Source of the DNA: Alphaproteobacteria bacterium
Lineage (GTDB): Bacteria > Pseudomonadota > Alphaproteobacteria > Rs-D84
DNA length: 24,232 nt
Direction: 5' to 3'
NCBI GenBank assembly: GCA_017937735.1
Contig: JAGBCZ010000007.1
Location: forward strand, 1-24,232
Position 1 is the stretch's first letter. Each line of letters starts with the position of its first letter. The notes beneath the pieces are model-generated. The model did not search any database. It had not been told where the DNA came from and saw nothing but the letters and a program-made list of their open reading frames with translations. The position numbers were made by a program, and so were the translations under genes. Below are positions 1 through 5,885 of this stretch, piece by piece.

Positions 1-219
1 CTCGTCCACGGTAAGCGGTGTGGATCTGTTTGTTATATATCTGCAAGTTCTTTTTTTGTTGTCTTTAAATAGCCCGTGTTTTTCAATAACTTCAAGTTGC
101 TCATCAGATAGAGTTAATAATTTACGTATATCTACAAAGCCAAGTTCCATATCATGCCATGCTGCTTTATATGGTTCTATGCTGACTATATATTTTGAAA
201 GTCCTTCTGGGATATTCAT
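1..219 (-). CDS. Unknown protein, C-terminus outside window
   Basis: This is a partial gene. From the ATG at 219 the frame stays open for 73 codons to the window edge. The ATG overlaps the TGA of the upstream synthetase-like gene in an ATGA arrangement, so the two are almost certainly co-transcribed and translationally coupled. The visible part is a soluble, charged protein (begins MNIPEGLSKYIVSIEPYKAA) with no signal peptide or membrane segment. I do not recognise the family. The coupling suggests it works with the synthetase-like protein, perhaps as substrate or partner, but nothing in the sequence proves that. Confidence 0.6.
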   Translation of the reverse strand, partial: MNIPEGLSKYIVSIEPYKAAWHDMELGFVDIRKLLTLSDEQLEVIEKHGLFKDNKKRTCRYITNRSTPLTVDE

Positions 220-1373
220 TTTATTCTTTGTTGTTTTATTGTTCCAATAATTGTATTTATGACTTCTTGGGGGTCGGATGTTTTGATGTGCAAATTTCCT
301 GATCTGTCAAAAGCAGATAAAGTATTATTTCGTATAACGGTTTTTATGCCGGCACCGATATAGTCCGCATTGTCCATACGCTTTGTATGTGCCCGACCAA
401 ATATATTGTCAATGCATGTCGTTATGCCCGCATTGGATAAGTCAGATGTCATTTTTTTGACAAGTTCCATATTTTCTTTGCTTGAAATAAAAACAACGTC
501 GTAGGGGCGAATATTAGCAGGTAAATTAAAGCCTTTGTTGTCTCTATAATGATCCATAATAACATACAATACTCTCTGAAGTCCAAAAGCATATGAGGTA
601 ACAAATGTTTTAGAAGCAAGCTTTGTAAGAGGGTCTATGTGTAAAAAATCGTTTGGACATTCTGCACTATAATCGTAAATCATACCAAGACTGATAGATT
701 TTGTTCTATTGTTTGGATCAAGACTTGGAATCATATAAGTTTCATTTTCCTTGGAGTTTAGATAAAAAAATTCACTTGATGCACCATTAGCGAAACGTTC
801 TGTATGGAAAGGGATTTTAAAATCTACCAAAGATTTGCGTAATGCTTCTGTCAGTTGATTTTCGGTTAATTGGCGTGTTTGTGCATTTTTATCAAAAGAC
901 ACCCCGCCAATTATGCGTATTTGTTTTGTTCGTAATATGTGTTTAGGATCCGGCATATCACGAAAAATATTAGATATATAATGATATTTTATAGGCATGG
1001 AATTCGAATCGATGCCATTTTTGGCGAAAAGATTAATAAACACCATTTCCGGAGACGTCATAAGATGGTATTCAGACATTTTGCCAGATAGCCGCATAAT
1101 TTTTCTTTCGAACAGAGAACCTACTTCTTGTCCTGTTTGCAAAGAAGCGTTGCTCATAATCAATGGTATTTGTATTTCATATGAATCGACTTGTTCTAAA
1201 TTGGTTCTAAAAACGTTTTCTACATTATTTAGCATAGAGGTACCAATCGGTGTAAAAAATGGAATATACATGTCATCAAAATCGAAAACAAGCCCCTTCA
1301 TGAGCTTTGATACAGGCATTGTATCAAAATTTTGTGGTCTATCAAAATTAAATAAATTATTACGTAACAGCAT
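216..1373 (-). CDS. Class II aminoacyl-tRNA synthetase-like protein (ProRS-type, divergent)
   Basis: A 385-residue protein with the layout of a short prolyl-tRNA synthetase. The catalytic core covers about residues 30-275. It has a motif-2-like FRDM followed by an R-rich strand ending in GGVSF (about 135-160) and a motif-3-like FGLQR (about 268-272). The C-terminal 95 residues, from IRPYDVVF on, resemble the anticodon-binding domain of ProRS/ThrRS/HisRS. Canonical ProRS is usually 430-570 residues, and the glutamate expected after the motif-2 Arg is replaced by Met. It is therefore probably a paralogue, not the housekeeping enzyme. It could activate an amino acid for a non-translational purpose, act in trans editing, or be a degraded synthetase. 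A TTGACA-N16-TAATAT promoter lies upstream. There is no clear Shine-Dalgarno. The stop overlaps the next start. Confidence 0.6.
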   Translation of the reverse strand: MLLRNNLFNFDRPQNFDTMPVSKLMKGLVFDFDDMYIPFFTPIGTSMLNNVENVFRTNLEQVDSYEIQIPLIMSNASLQTGQEVGSLFERKIMRLSGKMSEYHLMTSPEMVFINLFAKNGIDSNSMPIKYHYISNIFRDMPDPKHILRTKQIRIIGGVSFDKNAQTRQLTENQLTEALRKSLVDFKIPFHTERFANGASSEFFYLNSKENETYMIPSLDPNNRTKSISLGMIYDYSAECPNDFLHIDPLTKLASKTFVTSYAFGLQRVLYVIMDHYRDNKGFNLPANIRPYDVVFISSKENMELVKKMTSDLSNAGITTCIDNIFGRAHTKRMDNADYIGAGIKTVIRNNTLSAFDRSGNLHIKTSDPQEVINTIIGTIKQQRIK

Positions 1374-1406
1374 GTTTTTTATTTTTTTGTTGGATTATAT
1401 ACTGAT

Positions 1407-1434
1407 ATATTAGCACTAAACCGCACATTGTCAA
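1407..1434 (-). promoter_or_regulatory. Sigma-70-type promoter of the synthetase-like gene
   Basis: On the minus strand TTGACA (1434-1429) is followed after 16 nt by TAATAT (1412-1407). The ATG is about 34 nt further on, with an A-rich leader and no clear ribosome binding site. Confidence 0.55.
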
Positions 1435-1941
1435 CAATGTTTTTGTTTTGCAATCTTATGTAAGTGCTTGTTGCAGCAAGCAATCGGTAGTTCGATGTGA
1501 AAAGTGCGCCAGAACTATGTATAAGAATTTTACATATAGTATGCTGAAAGCGCTTAGATTTTAATAAAACAGCGTCGCTAAAAAGCGATGTTCTATTTTT
1601 GTAAAATTGTGTAAAAATATTGCTTTGTTTGGAGTAAGATTTGGTTTTGTGTGGTTAAAAAATAATGGTGCGATAAGTGTTGCTATTATAAATAATATGG
1701 TGCTTTGTTGATGATGATCTAACAAAGTGCATTGATTTTGCAAAATTTTTTCGTTGTATTTCCTTGATATTGTTGTGTTGTGCCTTGTTTTTATCAAATT
1801 ATTCCCTGTTAATTTCGGGTAAGATGGTGTTTTTGTGGCGAAAATTGGCGGTTTTTGAGATGAATTCCCTGAAATTTCGTGTGTATCAGGGATTTGTAAT
1901 GGATGTAGAATACCGTTGATAAAACAATCCCGACCAGAGAT

Positions 1942-1981
1942 AAATAAAAATACCGCAATTGATGCGGTATTTTTATTTATT
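1942..1981 (+). terminator. Perfect 16-bp hairpin, terminator-like
   Basis: The 16-nt arm 1942-1957 is exactly complementary to 1963-1978, with a 5-nt loop. The GC core is TACCGCA/TGCGGTA and the outer arms are A-rich and U-rich, so it could terminate transcription in either direction. It follows the first CCCGACCAGA box. Confidence 0.6.
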
Positions 1982-2035
1982 TTGGTGGAACTGCGGATTC
2001 AAACGACAAAATTCTTTTGTCATGTTCGAATCTTA

Positions 2036-2135
2036 CCCTCGGTTTGGTGCGAAATGCGCCAAACCTGCGGGGCATTCGTGACAATTTGCCTGCGTTTGCC
2101 ACTTGGCAAATTTACTCGTTGTCGCCCCGACCAGA
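2036..2135 (+). repeat. Dispersed element, copy A
   Basis: This segment shares, in the same order, CCCTCGGT, the 15-mer CTGCGGGGCATTCGT (2065-2079) and TTACTCRTTGTCG (2112-2124) with the region downstream of tRNA-Arg (copy B, 10098-10178). The material between the shared blocks differs but folds into hairpins: TTTGGTGC/GCGCCAAA, GACAA/TTGTC and TTTGCC/GGCAAA. This looks like a structured intergenic repeat family. Confidence 0.5.
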
Positions 2136-2138
2136 TTT

Positions 2139-2176
2139 AATAAAAAAAAGCCATCGCAAGATGGTCTTTTTTTATT
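2139..2176 (+). terminator. GCAA-tetraloop terminator
   Basis: CCATC (2151-2155) and GATGG (2160-2164) enclose a GCAA tetraloop. The stem continues through a G-U pair and A/T arms into a T-run (2166-2173). It follows the second CCCGACCAGA box. Confidence 0.6.
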
Positions 2177-2384
2177 AAAAAATGCAAAAGAGGGGCGAAA
2201 GGATGCGCCAGAACGCCAAAGCACAATTATGTGCTGCACGAAAACGAAGTTTTCGTGAATAAATGGCGTGCATGGCGAATACGAGAATACGCAATTAGAA
2301 AAATCACAAAAATCGCAGGGACAAGATTTTTGTAGATTTTTATTGTTGTGTATCGAGGCAGAAATCGCCCCGACCAGAAAATTC

Positions 2385-2415
2385 AAACTGTCGCATTTGC
2401 GGCGGTTTTTATTTT
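2385..2415 (+). terminator. Plus-strand terminator-like hairpin at end of third module
   Basis: AAACTGTCGC (2385-2394) pairs with GCGGCGGTTT (2399-2408) around an ATTT loop: 10 bp including two G-U pairs, followed by a T-rich stretch. On the minus strand the G-U pairs become A-C mismatches, so it favours plus-strand RNA. Confidence 0.45.
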
Positions 2416-2430
2416 CGTTTTGGAACTGTT

Positions 2431-3471
2431 TTATCTTATTTTTTCATACTGTGACTTAATTAAATGTTTAAAATTTTCCATAGACCAAGAAAATCCAACC
2501 TTGTCTTCCAACGATGTAATTAACAATGCATCTTTCATCATATCAATTGGTGGGCGCCAATTTGGGTCATATACACCATATCCAGGTGCACCATCTGCAT
2601 AAAATCTATACTTCATACGAATAGCAAATGAATTTCGTTCATTTTCTGATACAACTAATCTGCGATACATCGCAGGATGGGCCACACAGAACAAAATTTT
2701 TTCGGGATATAGTACATCTTCTGCTTTTTTAATCTTAATATACGTTTCATAAAAACAATAATCTGATATCTGTTCTGTGTGATAGTTTTTAGCGGAATAA
2801 GCCAATGTAATATCTGTTTGAAGATTTGCCATTTCAAGTGCTTCTATGATTTGATATATTTTGTACCCATGTTTTAAAATTTCATCGGCAGAAACATAAC
2901 AAGAAGTATTACCAATAATCATAATTTTTTGAACACGTGATGGCAACGCATGATGATTTGATGTACGCATGTGACGCATACAATCTGGCATTCCAGACAA
3001 ATAACGACCAATATTTACAGAACCACCTGCAACACTATATTCGGTTCGAATATCATAATTTTGCATAAATGTTTCCTGTATTGGTAATTCTAGTTTTTCA
3101 AATTGTTGTATTTTACTTACACCTTCGGCCCAGCCATAACGTGCCAAATTCATTGCTTCTTGAAAGGTCCAAGTACGTGCAGAGTTATATTTCTGGTCAT
3201 TAACTCTGTGTGAGGAGCGTCTGTATTCTTTGCCGGACCAATCAACCCAATTTAAAAATTGTTCCCATTCATAGAATTTCTGGATTCGCTGATATTTTTG
3301 ATTGTTTCTTATGATTTTAGGTTTCCAACCTTTGTCTATGGTTTGGATTTGTTCTGTGCCTGCAATATGTATTTTTTTGCCATCACCATTACCTGCACCA
3401 CCGCCAGACTGCGGAATATAAAAATCCCCCAGATGCCCCATAGACCCAAGATGTTCTTGCATCCAATTCAT
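2431..3471 (-). CDS. Phage-type VWA-like partner protein of the MoxR ATPase
   Basis: A 346-residue soluble protein. Features I associate with a phage-borne VWA-like family (DUF7192-type) are, in order: a TWTFQEAMNLARYGWAEG block (100-117), a VNIGRYLSGMPDCMR block (about 152-166), and a Rossmann-like segment from about 181 where a metal-site-like strand (IMIIGNTSCYVS) precedes a helix with an ALEMANLQTDI pattern. The canonical DxSxS metal site is absent, Asn replacing the Asp. A glycine-rich stretch lies near residues 23-31. Its ATG shares one base with the TAA of the upstream AAA+ gene (TAATG), so the two are translationally coupled. AAA+ plus VWA-type pairs (RavA-ViaA, CobS-CobT, MoxR-VWA) act as remodelling machines. 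The target of this one is unknown. Confidence 0.55.
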   Translation of the reverse strand: MNWMQEHLGSMGHLGDFYIPQSGGGAGNGDGKKIHIAGTEQIQTIDKGWKPKIIRNNQKYQRIQKFYEWEQFLNWVDWSGKEYRRSSHRVNDQKYNSARTWTFQEAMNLARYGWAEGVSKIQQFEKLELPIQETFMQNYDIRTEYSVAGGSVNIGRYLSGMPDCMRHMRTSNHHALPSRVQKIMIIGNTSCYVSADEILKHGYKIYQIIEALEMANLQTDITLAYSAKNYHTEQISDYCFYETYIKIKKAEDVLYPEKILFCVAHPAMYRRLVVSENERNSFAIRMKYRFYADGAPGYGVYDPNWRPPIDMMKDALLITSLEDKVGFSWSMENFKHLIKSQYEKIR

Positions 3472-4406
3472 TATCTTGTATTACCGCGTAATTTATCCAT
3501 GTCTGCCATTGACATACCCTTGAACACAACCATTTTTTCAACCGCATCACGTGGCAAACCGATGTTTAATAATTTATCGCCATGCAAGACCGCACGTGTT
3601 CCAACAACAACTTTCATATCCAGTTTTTCTGCGTTTTTGCGAACAGAATGAACCCATGCCAACCATTCTTTGTTTGAACACAGTCTGTCTTCCAGTTGTG
3701 TGTCATAATCGGTATAGACCATCACAAACCTGTCGAGTGTCGCAGCATCCAATGGATTACGCCCAACATATTTGATATTAGCACCAGTACCATACGTATT
3801 ACCAGATGCAGTCAAAATAAACTTTGGATGTTTTTGAACGATTTTATCAGGGAACATATATTTATCCTGACTCATAGCATTGTTTATAACAGTCATAACA
3901 TTTGGATTTCCAGCATCTATTTCTTCAAAACTGAAAATGCCACCGTGTTCATACGCCTGTCTAAACGCAGTAGAAATATATTTACCATTTGCGTCATTAT
4001 ACCCAATGATATTGTAATCACTGGTCAAAGCATTCACAGACATTGGATAAAATTCTAAATCCATCGCATTGGCGACCTGGGCCAGAATTGTTGATTTACC
4101 ACTGCCCGCAGGGCCGACCAAGAACGGTGAACAACCAGCCGCAATTACACGATAAACTGTTTCAAAACAAATATGTTGCGTTGCATAATCAACGTTTATT
4201 TTTGCATCCAGTAATTTACGAACAACTGCATCTTGTATCTGACCAAGACGGCCTTTGGATAAACCAATTTCTTTTTCCAGATTATCAAGTTGTGTGTGTA
4301 TTTTTGCTTGTTTGTTGTTGAAATCTTGTATGGCATCTAATGCCTTGTCCATTTGGCCTTGTTTATGCAAATCATAAAGATAAATAAAAGAATTTAAAAA
4401 ACTCAT
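3471..4406 (-). CDS. MoxR/CobS-type AAA+ ATPase
   Basis: A 311-residue ATPase. A predicted helical or coiled N-terminal region (about 15-60) precedes an AAA_5-type module: Walker A GPAGSGKS (98-105), Walker B IFSFEE (157-162), a sensor-1 region ending ASGN (200-203), arginine-finger candidate DRF (225-227) and sensor-2-like GTR (269-271). I chose the ATG at 4406 because AAGG lies 8 nt upstream. A longer TTG-initiated form would add six residues. It overlaps its partner gene by one base and is transcribed first. The family remodels protein complexes, usually with a VWA-domain partner. The phage-like character of the partner suggests an origin in a mobile element or a defence or morphogenesis role, but this is inference. 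Confidence 0.75.
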   Translation of the reverse strand: MSFLNSFIYLYDLHKQGQMDKALDAIQDFNNKQAKIHTQLDNLEKEIGLSKGRLGQIQDAVVRKLLDAKINVDYATQHICFETVYRVIAAGCSPFLVGPAGSGKSTILAQVANAMDLEFYPMSVNALTSDYNIIGYNDANGKYISTAFRQAYEHGGIFSFEEIDAGNPNVMTVINNAMSQDKYMFPDKIVQKHPKFILTASGNTYGTGANIKYVGRNPLDAATLDRFVMVYTDYDTQLEDRLCSNKEWLAWVHSVRKNAEKLDMKVVVGTRAVLHGDKLLNIGLPRDAVEKMVVFKGMSMADMDKLRGNTR

Positions 4407-4458
4407 GGTGCATACCTTATACAATTCTTGGGATATAGGTTAACACATAAAGTTATAT

Positions 4459-4464
4459 TGTCAA
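4459..4464 (-). promoter_or_regulatory. Consensus -35 box upstream of AAA+ gene
   Basis: TTGACA on the minus strand, about 52 nt upstream of the ATG at 4406. The matching -10 is weak (TAACCT after 16 nt), so only the -35 is called. Confidence 0.35.
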
Positions 4465-4574
4465 GTATGCGCGTTAATTTTTCAATGTATAATAATCAAA
4501 GAAAACTGCCCAAAACAGCTGGTCTTGCAATCTTATAATGCAACCGGATTTCAAACTGCGACAAATGCGGGGGA

Positions 4575-5678
4575 TTATTGTCTGTATAGTGGTTCTGATG
4601 GAATTACGTGGCAACCGTTATTGCGCTTTAATCTGATGCTGTTCATCCAGCCACGTAAAACAGAATTTTGGTATCGCTTGGCGGCGATATCGGTCAAAAA
4701 CTTTTGTCGTGTGTCCAACCAGTCGTTATGAATATCGCCATCATATCGGGCAATCGCCATTATAACATCGTCATCAATTGCGCCGTTTTTTGGTAATTTT
4801 AAAAATGTACGAAATTGCTGAATTGCTGTTTTGGGGCCACTGCCCATGCCGGCCAAGAATATATCCCCTGCAATCACGTCTGGTAATTTATCAATGTTAT
4901 ATTTCTTCCAGTATCTGTCGTAATAAAAATCTTCGGCATCGGCACGTGTCATTTGATGTATTTGTTGTTCTGTCAGACCTGTACATGTTGATATGCCGTA
5001 ACATGTGTATCCGCATGGATCATTTTTAATTATGCCACATTTGCCTTCTTTGCGAAACAGGGTAATCATCGCCTTTTCAAATGCAGGGGATATGTTTTCA
5101 TATTGTCCCGTGGTCATGATTTTGTTTTTGAAAACCTTGTCACGGGCCGCAGGATAGCACGAACCGCCAAATGTGTCTTTTTTTGCCACAACAGGGCCGC
5201 CACCAATCGTCCGGCCAGTAAACGCCAACGCACCATCAGACGTGTGTGTTCGTGAACCTGTATTTATGACGTCTGTTAATGTTTGTGTATCTTGGGGACA
5301 GCGTGTTTCGTCCAATGGATATTTTGCGCAGTATTCTGTATCAGACATGGTCTGGGCATCTGTCTGGCGTTCTATTTCCATTTTTGCCAGTTCACGTTCT
5401 GTATAGTGTTCTTCGCCAGGGATAACAATGCCACGGTATGCAGACATGTCTTTGAACGGTTCGTAACCGGCCTGTTTTGATTCAAGGCGTTCTGTAAAGC
5501 TGGCGTCTGTATAAACACTGGGGAAATATGCGGCAGTTAGCATAGATGTATTAGATTTTTTTTCAGTGGCAGGCACATCAGGAAACGGAACAGCATTATT
5601 GGGCAGGATAATGCCACCAAATGCCACCAGTGGAATAATTATATATGTTATTAAAAATATACGGACTATATTCTTCAT
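4575..5678 (-). CDS. Membrane-anchored or secreted muramidase, GH108-type with peptidoglycan-binding tail
   Basis: A 367-residue protein. Residues 7-26 form a hydrophobic N-terminal segment (signal peptide or anchor). A low-complexity, Cys-containing linker covers about 30-195. A GH108-like lysozyme domain starts near 198 (PAFEKAMITLFRKEG), with Glu211 in the position of the catalytic Glu of the usual EGG motif, followed by a GYTCYGIS segment. A PG_binding_3-like tail (about 293-350) ends in RGWMNSIRLK. The usual second Gly of EGG is Lys. Extra cysteines at 214, 222 and 226 could form disulfides, which fits a periplasmic location. GH108 enzymes are common phage endolysins but also serve cell-wall remodelling or secretion. 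A TTGGAA-N17-TATAAT promoter ends 9 nt before the ATG. Confidence 0.65.
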   Translation of the reverse strand: MKNIVRIFLITYIIIPLVAFGGIILPNNAVPFPDVPATEKKSNTSMLTAAYFPSVYTDASFTERLESKQAGYEPFKDMSAYRGIVIPGEEHYTERELAKMEIERQTDAQTMSDTEYCAKYPLDETRCPQDTQTLTDVINTGSRTHTSDGALAFTGRTIGGGPVVAKKDTFGGSCYPAARDKVFKNKIMTTGQYENISPAFEKAMITLFRKEGKCGIIKNDPCGYTCYGISTCTGLTEQQIHQMTRADAEDFYYDRYWKKYNIDKLPDVIAGDIFLAGMGSGPKTAIQQFRTFLKLPKNGAIDDDVIMAIARYDGDIHNDWLDTRQKFLTDIAAKRYQNSVLRGWMNSIRLKRNNGCHVIPSEPLYRQ

Positions 5679-5687
5679 TATCTGTTT

Positions 5688-5716
5688 ATTATATCAAATT
5701 TTACCAAATATTCCAA
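5688..5716 (-). promoter_or_regulatory. Promoter of muramidase gene, predicting a leaderless mRNA
   Basis: TTGGAA (5716-5711), 17-nt spacer, TATAAT (5693-5688). The ATG is at 5678, so the expected start point lies about 3 nt upstream of it. Confidence 0.6.
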
Positions 5717-5740
5717 ATCTGTATTTGTGACAATATTTTA

Positions 5741-5769
5741 TTGATTATTCGCTGATTTTAGTTTATAAT
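5741..5769 (+). promoter_or_regulatory. Promoter of ABC-F gene
   Basis: TTGATT (5741-5746), 17-nt spacer, TATAAT (5764-5769). The expected start near 5776 leaves a leader of about 110 nt before the ATG at 5886, unusually long for this window. Confidence 0.65.
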
Positions 5770-5775
5770 TCAGTG

Positions 5776-5885
5776 TGTGTTTAAATAAAAAGGATAAAAC
5801 CCGATGAGTATTTAATGTTGTAATTTTCTTAAAATCACACATGAAAACATGTGTTTGTTTAATTGCAATATACAGGGGTTTTATT
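5776..5885 (+). promoter_or_regulatory. ABC-F leader with mini-ORFs and attenuator-like hairpin
   Basis: The leader holds a mini-ORF M-S-I-stop (5804-5815) with an AAAAAGGAT ribosome site 10 nt upstream. Its TAA overlaps a second ATG (M-L-stop, 5815-5823). Downstream, ACACATG (837-843 of the 5000s) pairs with CATGTGT (5848-5854) around AAAA and is followed by a U-rich stretch. An earlier GTGTG run at 5773-5780 could pair with the ascending CACAC and give an alternative fold. Such mini-ORF plus hairpin leaders control several antibiotic-resistance ABC-F genes by ribosome-mediated attenuation. The function here is inferred. Confidence 0.45.

Larger units (their letters stand above)
1929..2378 (+). 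repeat. Three direct repeats resembling a tRNA-Pro 3' end
   Basis: CCCGACCAGA occurs at 1929-1938, 2126-2135 and 2369-2378. The last two share 14 identical bases (TCGCCCCGACCAGA). TCGCCCCGACCA matches what I expect for the acceptor strand, discriminator base and CCA of an alphaproteobacterial tRNA-Pro, yet no complete tRNA lies upstream of any copy. Each copy precedes a hairpin with a U-rich tail. Upstream of each box is a segment that can pair with it (GGGATT near 1889, CGGGGC at 2068-2073, GGGGCGA near 2193). These could be tRNA-derived repeats, attachment-site duplications or ends of small structured RNAs. Confidence 0.5.
1374..2430. other. 1.06-kb non-coding tract rich in hairpins
   Basis: I see no credible gene here. 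Open frames on both strands have no ribosome site, no recognisable domain and conflict with the hairpins. Contents from left to right: the minus-strand promoter; a small GCTTG/CAAGC inverted repeat near 1467-1482; two similar ATTCCCTG...AATTTCG segments near 1800 and 1864; and then, from about 1889, three tandem modules. Each module ends with a CCCGACCAGA box followed by a hairpin and U-rich tract. Several stems contain G-U pairs that would be A-C mismatches on the other strand, which suggests the functional RNA is read from the plus strand. Confidence 0.5.

Noticed and set aside
20..250. 76-codon plus-strand ORF at left edge
   Set aside because: Antisense to the coupled minus-strand gene, which has an ATGA junction with its neighbour.
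1561..1797. 78-codon minus-strand ORF in the non-coding tract
   Set aside because: No ribosome site, no family resemblance and a low-complexity AT-rich composition. Looks like a chance frame.
1983..2007. Possible 3' fragment of a minus-strand tRNA (TGGT followed by a T-loop-like ATTCAAA)
   Set aside because: The would-be T stem does not pair and no anticodon arm follows. The resemblance is limited to a few bases.
2033..2386. 117-codon minus-strand ORF
   Set aside because: Runs antisense through the three hairpin modules, whose G-U pairs point to plus-strand RNA. The composition is not protein-like.
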